Notes: a model not told the origin generated them from the sequence alone. DNA of 22,430 nucleotides from CAWUIO01 sp963922455 (GCA_963922455.1 CAWUIO010000107.1:1-22430), one strand, 5' to 3'. Shown: positions 16,033 through 22,430, counted from the first letter of the stretch. Made by a program: numbers and translations.

Positions 16033-16712
16033 TGTGTGTGCGTAAATCCAATTTTATCTAATACATCCAGAAACTTCTGGCCATCCGGAAAAGCCTGTAC
16101 CGATTCGGGTAAATACGTATAAGCTGATTGATCTTGGGATATCAGCCGACCAATTGTTGGGAGAATATTTTTAAAGTACAGGTTATAGAGCTGCTTCAAA
16201 GGAAATACCCGGGGTTTTGAAAACTCTAATACCACCAAAGTACCCCCTGGCTTCATGACCCTTAAAATATTTTCTATACCTTTCTCTAAGTTTTCAAAAT
16301 TTCTTACCCCAAATGAAACGATGGCAGCATCAAAATAATTGTCTGGAAAGTTCAGATTCTCCGAATCTCCGTTTTGAAGCTCAATTTGTTGCTCTACTCC
16401 AAGCTTCTTGATTTTTTGTCGTCCAATAGAGAGCATCCCCTCGGAGATGTCAACCCCAATAACTTTTTCAGGGTTCAATTTTAATGCCTGAATTGCCAAA
16501 TCGGCGGTTCCCGTAGCTACGTCCAGAATCACGCTAGGATCTTTTAACTTAAGCTGTTTAATCGCTTGTTTTCTCCACCATACATCAATACCCAAACTCA
16601 GAAAACGGTTTAAAAAGTCATAGCGAGGGGAAATATTGTCAAACATTTCGGCTACTTGGTCTTTCTTACTGCTTTCTCTCTCCTTATAAGGTACGATTGT
16701 CTCCTTTTTCAT
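15969..16712 (-). CDS. ubiE: Demethylmenaquinone methyltransferase
   Basis: This 247-residue class I SAM methyltransferase performs the last step of menaquinone synthesis, C-methylation of demethylmenaquinone (MenG/UbiE). Diagnostic segments are AEMFDNISPRYDFLNRFLSLGIDVWWRK near residues 22-49, motif I LDVATGTADLA, VIGVDISEGML, DAAIVSFGVRNFENLEKG and the C-terminal GGTLVVLEFSKP, with the end TFGISSIYTGQKP at the normal place. No domain is missing. Menaquinone is the standard respiratory quinone of Bacteroidota. The C-terminal 21 codons and the stop overlap the beginning of porT, which makes the two a single transcription unit. A TAnnTTTG box lies 19 bases before the start codon. Confidence 0.95.
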   Translation of the reverse strand: MKKETIVPYKERESSKKDQVAEMFDNISPRYDFLNRFLSLGIDVWWRKQAIKQLKLKDPSVILDVATGTADLAIQALKLNPEKVIGVDISEGMLSIGRQKIKKLGVEQQIELQNGDSENLNFPDNYFDAAIVSFGVRNFENLEKGIENILRVMKPGGTLVVLEFSKPRVFPLKQLYNLYFKNILPTIGRLISQDQSAYTYLPESVQAFPDGQKFLDVLDKIGFTHTQCRLLTFGISSIYTGQKPASS

Positions 16713-16731
16713 AAATAGCGTTTCAATTTTG

Positions 16732-16739
16732 CAAAAGTA
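16732..16739 (-). promoter_or_regulatory. -7 box TACTTTTG of the ubiE-porT promoter
   Basis: On the minus strand TACTTTTG matches TAnnTTTG exactly, 19 bases before the ubiE ATG, predicting a leader of about a dozen bases. The -33 region (GTTTAAT about 20 bases upstream) is only weakly TTG-like. Confidence 0.55.
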
Positions 16740-16936
16740 GAATAAACTATGGATTAAACCGAGTGCGCTCCCAAAATGTTAGATAATTCCACCATTGCTA
16801 AGCGAGGGCCCAATCTAGATAATCCCCCCTGCCACGCTTTTGCTTGGTACTTTTTGCTTTTAAAACTCCTCCTCTTCTAAGAATTCGTAAAAAAATACTA
16901 GCTTAGAGTCCTAGTTTTTTACTAAAAAGTGCAATC

Positions 16937-17686
16937 ATGAAAGATAAAGTAGTCCTCGTAACCGGTGCTGCCTCCGGAATTGGCTTAGTAAGCGCCCAGT
17001 TTTTTGCTCGCGAAGGGGCCAAAGTCATGCTCAGTGATGTAAATGATGCAGCCGGTGAGGCTGCCGCCGAAGATATACGCAAACAAGGGGCCGAAGCCGC
17101 TTATGTCTCCTGCGATGTATCGCAAGCCGAGCAAGTGGAAGCCATGGTAAAAGCCTGTGTCTCTACCTTTGGCCGTCTGGATATTGCTATCAACAATGCA
17201 GGTATCGGCGGGGCATGGGCAAGAACGGGTGACTATCCCTTGGAAGACTACCACCGGGTCATGGCCATTAATGTAGATGGGGTGTTTTTTGGCATGAAAT
17301 ATCAGTTGCCCCAGATGGTGGCCCAGGGAGGGGGAGCCATTGTCAATATTTCCTCCATTGCCGGATTAAGGGGCCTCTCTTTTAATGGGCCTTATACCGC
17401 CAGTAAACACGCTGTGATAGGCCTTACGAAGGCCGCTTCAATAGAATACGCCTCTCAAAATATCCGCATTAATGCCATTTGTCCGGTATTCACGCAAACC
17501 CCTATCTTGGATCCTATCTTAGCCTTGGATGAACGGACAGAAGATAGGCTCAAAAAAAATATTCCCATGCGCCGTTTTGGCAAGCCTGAGGAAATTGCCG
17601 ACGCTATTCTCTGGGTATGTTCGGAGAAGGCCACCTTTATTACTGGGCAAGCTTACCCCATTGATGGGGGCTTTACGTCTTCTTAA
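16937..17686 (+). CDS. Short-chain dehydrogenase/reductase (classical SDR)
   Basis: This 249-residue cytoplasmic oxidoreductase carries all hallmarks of classical SDRs: the nucleotide-binding TGAASGIG at residues 9-16, D34 at the end of strand 2 favouring NAD(H), the NNAG motif at 86-89, N112, and the catalytic S140, Y153 and K157 (YTASK). It ends in GQAYPIDGGFTSS, the common C-terminus of this group. The substrate cannot be told from sequence; relatives are often named glucose 1-dehydrogenase or 3-oxoacyl reductase without proof. It stands alone, divergent from ubiE across a 224-base gap and followed by repeat DNA, so the context gives no pathway. Confidence 0.92.
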   Translation: MKDKVVLVTGAASGIGLVSAQFFAREGAKVMLSDVNDAAGEAAAEDIRKQGAEAAYVSCDVSQAEQVEAMVKACVSTFGRLDIAINNAGIGGAWARTGDYPLEDYHRVMAINVDGVFFGMKYQLPQMVAQGGGAIVNISSIAGLRGLSFNGPYTASKHAVIGLTKAASIEYASQNIRINAICPVFTQTPILDPILALDERTEDRLKKNIPMRRFGKPEEIADAILWVCSEKATFITGQAYPIDGGFTSS

Positions 17687-17697
17687 TTTAAAAGACA

Positions 17698-17833
17698 ATT
17701 AGGGGCTTGCCCGCGCCAAATGAGGTTGGGGGCACTTGACCATCTCTGCCAGCGCGGGCCGGGCTAGGCTGCCAAGCCGGCCCACGCCCATCCAGCGGGG
17801 GTCTTGGCCCTATCGGGCGCCTATCCCTAAGCC
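17698..17833 (-). repeat. Dispersed intergenic repeat, copy 3
   Basis: On the minus strand it begins GGCTTAGGGATAGG (ending at 17833), includes CCCCCGCTGGATGGG, GGGCCGGCTTGGCAGC and CCGGCCCGCGCTG, and ends after about 39 bases in GGCGCGGGCAAGCCCC. The middle is more diverged than in copies 1 and 4, but box order and distances are kept. Confidence 0.75.
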
Positions 17834-17922
17834 ACTGAGATGAGAAGTGAGAATAGAAAGTAGAGAAAAGAGACCAAATCGTTTCCCTCTCGCTTTTCGT
17901 TTTTCTCATCTTTCTTCTGAAT

Positions 17923-18056
17923 GGCTTAGGGATGGAACGGCCTGTTTGAGCCCGCCGCTGGAAGTGGGTTGGCCGGCGAGTAGTGACAGCCCGACCCGCA
18001 CCGGGCATGATTTTCATTTGTGGCACCTTCTCCCTTTAGTGCGGGGAAGCCCCCGA
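17923..18056 (+). repeat. Dispersed intergenic repeat, copy 4
   Basis: This plus-strand copy begins GGCTTAGGGATGGAACGG, continues TGTTTGAGCCCGCCGCTGG, GGCCGGCGAGTAGTGACAGC and CCGACC, and ends in GTGCGGGGAAGCCCCC after about 42 bases. Its first 77 bases match copy 1 with one difference. CGCCG and CGGCG inside could pair as a short stem. Confidence 0.85.
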
Positions 18057-18066
18057 ATTTTCTCAT

Positions 18067-18099
18067 AAAAAAAGGAACCTGTTGGCTGTACAGGTTCCT
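18067..18099 (-). terminator. Rho-independent terminator of hsp20
   Basis: On the minus strand AGGAACCTGT, a seven-base loop and ACAGGTTCCT form a perfect 10-bp stem followed by a run of T residues (A run 18067-18073 on plus). It lies 26 bases after the hsp20 stop. Confidence 0.88.
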
Positions 18100-18124
18100 A
18101 GTCATTAGAAAAATTCTAATCGGG

Positions 18125-18526
18125 TTACAAGTGCTGTATATCAATTTTACGGGAATTACCATTCAAACCCTCTTTGTAGGGAGCAAAAATAGTCAAGATG
18201 CCATCTTCAAATGTGGCTTCTAACCTTTGGGGATCTAAGACATTGGGAATAGGGAAGTTACGGACAAATGTCGGAACAACCGGCGCTTCGTGTTGCTCGG
18301 CCTCCTCCTTAGTCATCGGATCTAAAGTTGTAAATATAGTCAGGACATTGGGCTTCAATTCTACGTGATAATTATCACTATCGTAGGCCGGGTTACTTAG
18401 GTTTAAGTACATACCTTCCTCATTTTGACCAAACTCTACCTGAGTCATAGTCACCCCCCCGTTGATGGTGTTCATCAAATCCAACTGAGAGCCCATATCT
18501 TTGAAAGCATGATTTTTAAGTGTCAT
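18125..18526 (-). CDS. Small heat-shock protein, Hsp20/alpha-crystallin family
   Basis: This 133-residue protein has an alpha-crystallin domain over about residues 35-125: YHVELKPNVLTIFTTLD, the strand-loop FVRNFPIPNVLD, and the conserved LEATFEDGILTIFAPYKE (the A-x-x-x-n-G-v-L element of the family). A C-terminal IxI motif is present as IDI, which normally locks dimers into larger oligomers. The N-terminal arm is short. The role is ATP-independent holding of unfolding proteins under heat or other stress. Its expression signals are unusual for the window: the only strong Shine-Dalgarno sequence, several palindromes upstream, and a clear terminator, making a compact single-gene unit built for high regulated output. 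Confidence 0.93.
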   Translation of the reverse strand: MTLKNHAFKDMGSQLDLMNTINGGVTMTQVEFGQNEEGMYLNLSNPAYDSDNYHVELKPNVLTIFTTLDPMTKEEAEQHEAPVVPTFVRNFPIPNVLDPQRLEATFEDGILTIFAPYKEGLNGNSRKIDIQHL

Positions 18527-18529
18527 ATT

Positions 18530-18537
18530 ACCTCCTT
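18530..18537 (-). promoter_or_regulatory. Strong Shine-Dalgarno sequence of hsp20
   Basis: The minus strand reads TAAGGAGGTAATATG; AAGGAGGT is fully complementary to the usual 16S 3' end, with only four bases between GGAGG and the ATG. No other gene here has anything comparable, in keeping with the general lack of such sites in Bacteroidota. Confidence 0.8.
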
Positions 18538-18613
18538 ATAGCTTAGTTATTACAACCTTAACGTAACAAAGGCTATTCCAGGGCTAAAATCTCGAGCTTT
18601 TTTCAGAATCAGC

Positions 18614-18748
18614 CGACAAATTGTCGCAATTTTGAATTTTCCATAAGAAAAACGTAACAAAAACCGTCAATTTGACACTACCCTACTAGCTAGTTTAGGC
18701 TGACAAATTTACGCTCGGCATTTTTATTTGTAAAGTTGACAATTTCCT
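18614..18748. promoter_or_regulatory. Cluster of GACAAATT-type palindromes upstream of hsp20
   Basis: CGACAAATTGTCG (18614-18626) and GTCAATTTGAC (18665-18675) are near-perfect odd palindromes. Related half-type copies are CTGACAAATTTAC (18699-18711) and GTTGACAATTTCC (18735-18747). Centres are about 50, 36 and 37 bases apart. They lie 88 or more bases upstream of the hsp20 start, in the gap after the radical SAM gene. The pattern fits a repressor or activator operator array, but the regulator is unknown. Confidence 0.5.
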
Positions 18749-18784
18749 GGTGCATGGCTCGATGCAAATATGGGCAGCCATTCC

Positions 18785-20251
18785 CTACATCACGCCTTCA
18801 AATTCGCTAGCTTCTTCAATTAAGGGCGTGCTATTGATCTTGTGTACCAGTTTGATGATTTTTCGTTTGTAGTAGCTGTATTTTTTTCCCGGGTTCTTCA
18901 TATTTCTTACTTTGTAGCAGTCATTGTACTCTGTACGGTCCAGCTTATCAAAGTCGCGCTGTACTTGCTTGAAAATAGCTGCGTTACTGAAAATACCAAA
19001 GGTAGATACCCTCACCCGGTCAAAGCAGTAGCCATACTCCGCCAAAAATTCATAGGTTTGTCGAACGTCGTCGGCAGTCTCATAGGGATAACCCAAAAAC
19101 ATGGTGCCCCTCAAGCTGATCCGGGCTTCGTGCACGTTTTTGATAAAGTCTATAATGCGTTCCAACTTTGTACCTTTTTTCATATGGTTCAAAAGGCGCT
19201 GGGAGCCGCTCTCAAAGCCAAACGTGATGCGCAACATCCCCGATTCTTTGGCCTTATGGATGGAGTCCCGGTCGAGTCCGTTTTCTTTAAAGCTATCTAC
19301 GTGCACCCCAGTACACCATTGCGGGTTTTTGACATATTTTGGAAAGTCATGGATCAGTCGGTTCCAAACGGTCAGGTCGGAGTTTAATTTTAGGTCTAAG
19401 AAGTGAAAATTACCGGTTTGGTGACGTTCGGAAAGCAACTGAAGGTCGTTCATTACCTTATCGGCTTTTTGGCTACGGAAAGTCCGCCCATTCACGTAGG
19501 TAATATCGGTACAGAAGTTACACTGGTTCCAGGCGCAACCTCGGGCCGTGAGGTAAGGGATAATTTTGATGGGGTATTTCTCCCAAGGGAAGTCCGTAAA
19601 ATCCGGGGGAGGTGTTTCGTTCATCTTTTTGAAGACAAAAGAAGTATCGGTGTCGGTTTTTTCTTTGGTGAAAACTCCCGGATACGAAGAAATGTCTTTC
19701 CCTTCAAAGAAGTCGTGAAGCATAGGGTTGATAAACTCATCGGCTTCTACCCCTACGAGGGCATTGACCCCTTCCATCTCAATCCACTTTTGGGCGTGCT
19801 TCTTCACATTAAAGGCTGGCCCCCCAATGATCACCGGAATGTTATTTTCCTTGGCATACTGGGCGATTTGACGGCACACGAAATGATTTTCCAAATAGCT
19901 GGAAATCAAAATTAGGTCAGTGTCTAGGGGCAGGTCTTGCTTCACTACATCAAAAACCTGATCAAGGTGCTTATAGCGATTGAAGAGCGCTGGCATTTTC
20001 TTAGCTTGGCTAATGGCAAACTTAACCACCGGGTTATCCGAAAACCTTAGCCTCTGCTCCATGTAGTGTTTGTATGTCTCGATGGGTTCCCGGGGGCGGG
20101 AAACTACCCCGCGAGTGAGGGGTGAGAGCAACTTTACCTGAAACCCTCCCTTGCGCATAACGGCAATTAAATACCCAATGGCTAAGGTGGGATAATAGGA
20201 AAAATTGTTCAAGTCAATCATGGTGATTTTCTTGTCCTGATGCGGATTCAT
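18785..20251 (-). CDS. B12-binding-type radical SAM protein with CX4CX2C cluster motif
   Basis: This is a 488-residue protein. Residues about 5-195 form a Rossmann-like domain of the cobalamin-binding type (PTLAIGYLIAVMRKGGFQVKL, DLILISSYLENHF, IPVIIGGPAFNV), but the His of the DxHxxG cobalamin motif is not evident, so cobalamin may not be bound by a histidine ligand. The radical SAM core follows, with cluster cysteines C239, C244 and C247 in ARGCAWNQCNFC. The spacing is CX4CX2C rather than the canonical CX3CX2C; the DNA was re-read and supports all three. Later segments HFLDLKL, RITFGFESGSQRLLNHMKKG and SLRGTMFLGYPYE are normal for the core barrel. CX4CX2C variants occur among B12-type radical SAM enzymes, including some in RiPP maturation, but no precursor peptide gene was recognised beside it. 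Product unknown. It has no neighbour in its transcript. Confidence 0.85.
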   Translation of the reverse strand: MNPHQDKKITMIDLNNFSYYPTLAIGYLIAVMRKGGFQVKLLSPLTRGVVSRPREPIETYKHYMEQRLRFSDNPVVKFAISQAKKMPALFNRYKHLDQVFDVVKQDLPLDTDLILISSYLENHFVCRQIAQYAKENNIPVIIGGPAFNVKKHAQKWIEMEGVNALVGVEADEFINPMLHDFFEGKDISSYPGVFTKEKTDTDTSFVFKKMNETPPPDFTDFPWEKYPIKIIPYLTARGCAWNQCNFCTDITYVNGRTFRSQKADKVMNDLQLLSERHQTGNFHFLDLKLNSDLTVWNRLIHDFPKYVKNPQWCTGVHVDSFKENGLDRDSIHKAKESGMLRITFGFESGSQRLLNHMKKGTKLERIIDFIKNVHEARISLRGTMFLGYPYETADDVRQTYEFLAEYGYCFDRVRVSTFGIFSNAAIFKQVQRDFDKLDRTEYNDCYKVRNMKNPGKKYSYYKRKIIKLVHKINSTPLIEEASEFEGVM

Positions 20252-20788
20252 AGTATTGTGTAATTTGGTTGTAGGATATAGTTTCCTGTGCTAGAAACTG
20301 CTTAAATATATATAATATTGACCTAATAGGCTAGATTTTTTTTCAAATCTTTAGTCGAACTGAAACTTTCTTAAAATAGTTGGCACATAAGCTTCTGCTG
20401 GATGTATGGGCTTACCTTTTTCCCTCTCTACGTGGGGATACAAATATCTTTAAGCACTCCAGATTTTTTTATTGGCCTGCTTGACAAGCTGGCATCTATT
20501 TCACTATAAAGCAAGCCCCTGGCACTCTTCACCATTTGCTCTGGGCGGGATGTTGTTTTGAAGCCTGAGGGTTCCTGAATAACATGCTTCTGCCTAATCC
20601 CCAAAACCCTCTTTACTTTCTTACATCAAAGAATAGGTAACGGGAAAAATACCAAGGCGAACAAACAGAATAAACGGTATAAATCAAGGTTTTTGTTAAA
20701 AAAAGGAAAGCATGGATTTGCCCAAAACCTAGGGGCAAACCTCTTGTTTAGTAAAGAAAAAAGGCCGGCTCTTGTTCATAAAAGCAGG
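20252..20788. other. 537-base intergenic region upstream of the radical SAM gene
   Basis: No gene is supported. Visible structures are a small hairpin AGTTTC-(8)-GAAACT at 20280-20299 in the leader of the radical SAM gene, a 19-base imperfect palindrome GCCTGCTTGACAAGCTGGC at 20475-20493, and a hairpin TTTGCCC-(9)-GGGCAAA at 20717-20739. On the minus strand a T run follows the last one after about a dozen bases, so it may be a poor terminator for the gene ending at 20789. No TAnnTTTG box was recognised near 20251. Confidence 0.4.
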
Positions 20789-21238
20789 CTACTCCCAGCG
20801 TATCTCAAACTTCTCAAACATGGTTAAGGCCCCCTCCTCTTGCCAGTACCGAATGCGCTTTTGATCCAACTCGCGCAAAATTTTTATCGGCCCTTGGCTT
20901 ATATTATCTCTGCGATATGCTTCCTTAAAAGGCAGCTCTTTGATGCTAGCCCAATCAATATCCGGGTCTATCTGCATGTATGCCCCCATGTCAATTACTT
21001 CTTCCGAAGGGAGCAAAACCTTAAGCTTATCACCTTCCACGGCAAAAAGGGCTTTGTCATCTTTATCCAGTATTGGTGCGGACTCCCAAGCCTGCTCCTT
21101 CTCCAAATACGTATAATGCAAAACTATTTCTTCGGATTTATCGAGCCGGCTCACGGCCAAGTCGAAGGTCTGAATACCTTGAGGAACTAGCTGACAGCTT
21201 AAATAAATTATGACTGTAAAAAATTGATCCATCACCAT
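20789..21238 (-). CDS. Hypothetical protein, 149 residues
   Basis: I do not recognise this protein. It begins MVMDQFFTVIIYLSCQLVPQG and could equally start at the second Met two codons later. The first about 45 residues look like alternating beta strands rather than a clean signal peptide or membrane helix. The rest is mixed charged sequence, with KDDKALFAVEGDKLKVLL and a C-terminal helical stretch IKILRELDQKRIRYWQEEGAL. No cysteine or catalytic cluster is seen. It lies 42 bases behind the 146-residue gene on the same strand and may share its transcript. Coding is supported by length, composition like its neighbours and complementary frames that make little sense. Confidence 0.6.
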   Translation of the reverse strand: MVMDQFFTVIIYLSCQLVPQGIQTFDLAVSRLDKSEEIVLHYTYLEKEQAWESAPILDKDDKALFAVEGDKLKVLLPSEEVIDMGAYMQIDPDIDWASIKELPFKEAYRRDNISQGPIKILRELDQKRIRYWQEEGALTMFEKFEIRWE

Positions 21239-21280
21239 GGGTATAATTTAAATTGAGTAGGTAGGCTAGCATACTTTGTA

Positions 21281-21721
21281 TTACTCACCCTCATGCTCCT
21301 TTAATTGCGCTTGATTTTGCTCTTCCTGTTCTTGCTCGGCCTCCAATCGAAACCCAACCCGGGGGCGCTCAGGTTTGGCCCTCTTTACTTTCATGAGGAG
21401 AATGCTGATCTGGTTTACATGCTGGATCAACTGCACTTCTTGTCCCCGAGAATCCAGTCCGTAAAAGCAAATCAGGCTGGGGTTCCAGAAGCCCAGATTA
21501 TGAATATGAATTGTGATATTCTCTCCAAAAGCCACCAACTTGGCCCCAACTTCTTCATCATCGGCCAGTTTCTTTTCAAAGGAAATGATATACTTGGCCA
21601 GTCTTTCGTAATACGCTTGGGCCAAATAAGGATCATAAGGGTTGGGCACATTAGGCGTGATGGCTTTTTCTTCATTTTCGCTAACCTGGGAGAGATTCTT
21701 TTCTTCGGATGTCTCGCTCAT
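21281..21721 (-). CDS. Small acidic protein, possibly DUF6173-like
   Basis: This 146-residue soluble protein has a low-complexity acidic N-terminus (about 1-28) and a glutamate/glutamine-rich C-terminal tail (about 125-146). The folded centre (about 30-120) includes AYYERLAKYIISFEKKLADD, VGAKLVAFGENITIHIHNLG, NPSLICFYGLDSRG and VQLIQHVNQISILLMKVKR. The pattern of a helix followed by strands with NPSLICFYG and QLIQHVNQIS recalls the DUF6173 group as I remember it, a family without a known function; this should be treated as a suggestion. No signal, membrane span or catalytic motif is present. It is probably the first gene of a two-gene unit with the 149-residue protein. Confidence 0.7.
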   Translation of the reverse strand: MSETSEEKNLSQVSENEEKAITPNVPNPYDPYLAQAYYERLAKYIISFEKKLADDEEVGAKLVAFGENITIHIHNLGFWNPSLICFYGLDSRGQEVQLIQHVNQISILLMKVKRAKPERPRVGFRLEAEQEQEEQNQAQLKEHEGE

Positions 21722-21929
21722 ATAGATCTAAAGTTTTTTAAAAAAAGGAAACCCTAAGCCCCATAGCAACATGAGTGAAAAGGGAGGCTTAAATATACTA
21801 AATTTATCAAGAGTTGGACTAATCGGGGATATAGAGCGTCCCCAATCTAACTAAGACAATTAATTTGGCCAGTATAAGACCCAAGACCGACATGATGCTC
21901 GAGGCCCGTAGTACGTGTTTAGCTAGGCA

Positions 21930-22003
21930 GGTCGGGCTGTCAATACCTGATGCCTTTCCCCGCTGAGGCCGAAACGAGCTTAAACAAGCCGTTCCATCCT
22001 GAA
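21930..22003 (-). repeat. Dispersed intergenic repeat, copy 5 (shortened)
   Basis: On the minus strand it reads AGGATGGAACGGCTTGTTTAAGC, and after a replaced middle segment it ends TTGACAGCCCGACC. The two outer segments match copies 1 and 4 closely, while the core between them is unrelated. The third box was not found. Confidence 0.65.
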
Positions 22004-22014
22004 TAATTTTACGA

Positions 22015-22332
22015 CTACTTGGCAAAAATCGCATTCTGTAAGGCCACTCCTCCTAAGCAAGTAGAAAGGCCAGTAATCAAAACCACTCCGCCACTCAATA
22101 AATATTCCCGGGCTGATTTCCATTTTCTTGAGATAGCAAAACCGATTGCCAATAATAAACAGATCCCCGCGTGTATCCCAATAAGCAAGGCTTGTGTAAT
22201 AATTTGGGGTAATAAGCTATTATAGCCTGGTTCTGGTGTATAGCTAGTGATTGATAGTAGGTTGATACCTCCAGAATAAAGCAGCAGAATCAATACATTA
22301 CCAAGCAAAGGGGTGATTTTAATAGAAAACAT
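22015..22332 (-). CDS. Small integral membrane protein of unknown function
   Basis: This 105-residue protein has three predicted membrane helices: about residues 9-28 (LLGNVLILLLYSGGINLLSI), 44-68 (ITQALLIGIHAGICLLLAIGFA) and 79-101 (LLSGGVVLITGLSTCLGGVAL). The loop after helix 2 is basic (SRKWKSAREY), which places it in the cytoplasm by the positive-inside rule. No family or motif is recognised. The gene stands between a repeat copy and the window end, and the gap to a possible upstream gene on the same strand is 61 bases. Confidence 0.65.
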   Translation of the reverse strand: MFSIKITPLLGNVLILLLYSGGINLLSITSYTPEPGYNSLLPQIITQALLIGIHAGICLLLAIGFAISRKWKSAREYLLSGGVVLITGLSTCLGGVALQNAIFAK

Positions 22333-22393
22333 AAAAAGGTCTCAAGGCTAATATGATTAGTCTCACGTAAATTGATTAAGAAACTGTTTAAGT

Positions 22394-22430
22394 TTATTTT
22401 TTGTCGGCGAAAAGGGTCAGTTTGGGGTTC
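22394..22430 (-). CDS. Possible 3' end of a gene entering from the right edge
   Basis: On the minus strand a frame open to the window edge ends NPKLTLFADKK followed by TAA at 22394. The tail looks protein-like and lies a plausible distance from the next gene, but twelve codons are far too few to be sure. Confidence 0.2.
   Translation of the reverse strand, partial: NPKLTLFADKK

Larger units (their letters stand above)
17687..18124. other. 438-base gene-free region with an inverted repeat pair
   Basis: The region holds two head-to-head copies of the dispersed repeat (17698-17833 and 17923-18056) and a purine-rich then pyrimidine-rich spacer between them, and finally the hsp20 terminator (18067-18099). 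Open frames crossing it on both strands simply read through the repeats and have no family resemblance. Confidence 0.7.

Noticed and set aside
11086..18056. CRISPR or classic insertion sequence as the source of the repeats
   Set aside because: Copies are few, far apart, inverted, unequal in spacing and lack spacers or any transposase frame.
17688..18223. Four overlapping frames of 67-112 codons on both strands
   Set aside because: They run through repeat copies 3 and 4, the hsp20 terminator and antisense hsp20; compositions are Arg/Pro rich and the frames mutually exclude each other.
19101..19915. Plus-strand frames up to 181 codons
   Set aside because: They are antisense to the radical SAM gene, which has clear motifs.
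21305..21757. Plus-strand 150-codon frame
   Set aside because: It is antisense to the 146-residue acidic protein. The minus-strand protein has a coherent folded core and acidic tails, whereas the plus frame has hydrophobic runs that mirror them.

Overview
The window looks like chromosomal DNA from a member of the Bacteroidota, most likely a Cytophagales- or Saprospiria-like marine or soil lineage. Four points support this: a type B T9SS (gliding-type) C-terminal sorting domain, a PorT homologue directly behind ubiE, promoter boxes of the TAnnTTTG type, and an almost complete lack of Shine-Dalgarno sequences. No rRNA, tRNA, CRISPR array, transposase or phage gene was seen. The window is housekeeping and envelope biology with unusually interesting intergenic DNA.

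Layout. 67-3176 (minus): a DEDDy 3'-5' exonuclease preceded by a large secreted T9SS substrate. 3275-6627 (plus): an RlmD-type rRNA methyltransferase, then a TPR protein and a small conserved-looking protein under their own promoter. 6637-7383 (minus): a methyltransferase that carries a lipoprotein signal. 8061-10987 (plus): an ECF sigma factor, a small acidic partner, and two MscS-type channels of different architecture separated by a strong terminator. 11722-15150 (plus): two exported M16 peptidase-family proteins; the first has the zinc site, and the second has lost it but carries an extra C-terminal LolA-like domain. A bidirectional terminator separates them from the minus-strand pair ubiE-porT, whose coding regions overlap by 64 bases. 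16937-17686 (plus): an SDR oxidoreductase. 18125-18526 (minus): a small heat-shock protein with a terminator, an exceptionally strong ribosome binding site and repeated palindromes upstream. 18785-20251 (minus): a B12-type radical SAM protein with a CX4CX2C cluster motif. 20789-22332 (minus): three small proteins of unknown function.

The strongest candidate for something undescribed is a family of mosaic intergenic repeats. Four fuller copies (11086-11216, 11528-11640, 17698-17833, 17923-18056), one shorter copy (21930-22003) and one doubtful remnant (7583-7629) share boxes in a fixed order. They sit only between genes. The four fuller copies form two head-to-head inverted pairs, and two members of opposite orientation about 6.8 kb apart differ at only one of 77 aligned bases.

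How the genes work together: T9SS appears twice (a PorT-like component and a secreted type B substrate). Envelope stress and proteostasis is a recurring theme (sigma factor, mechanosensitive channels, paired M16 proteases, Hsp20), but no single pathway links the whole window.
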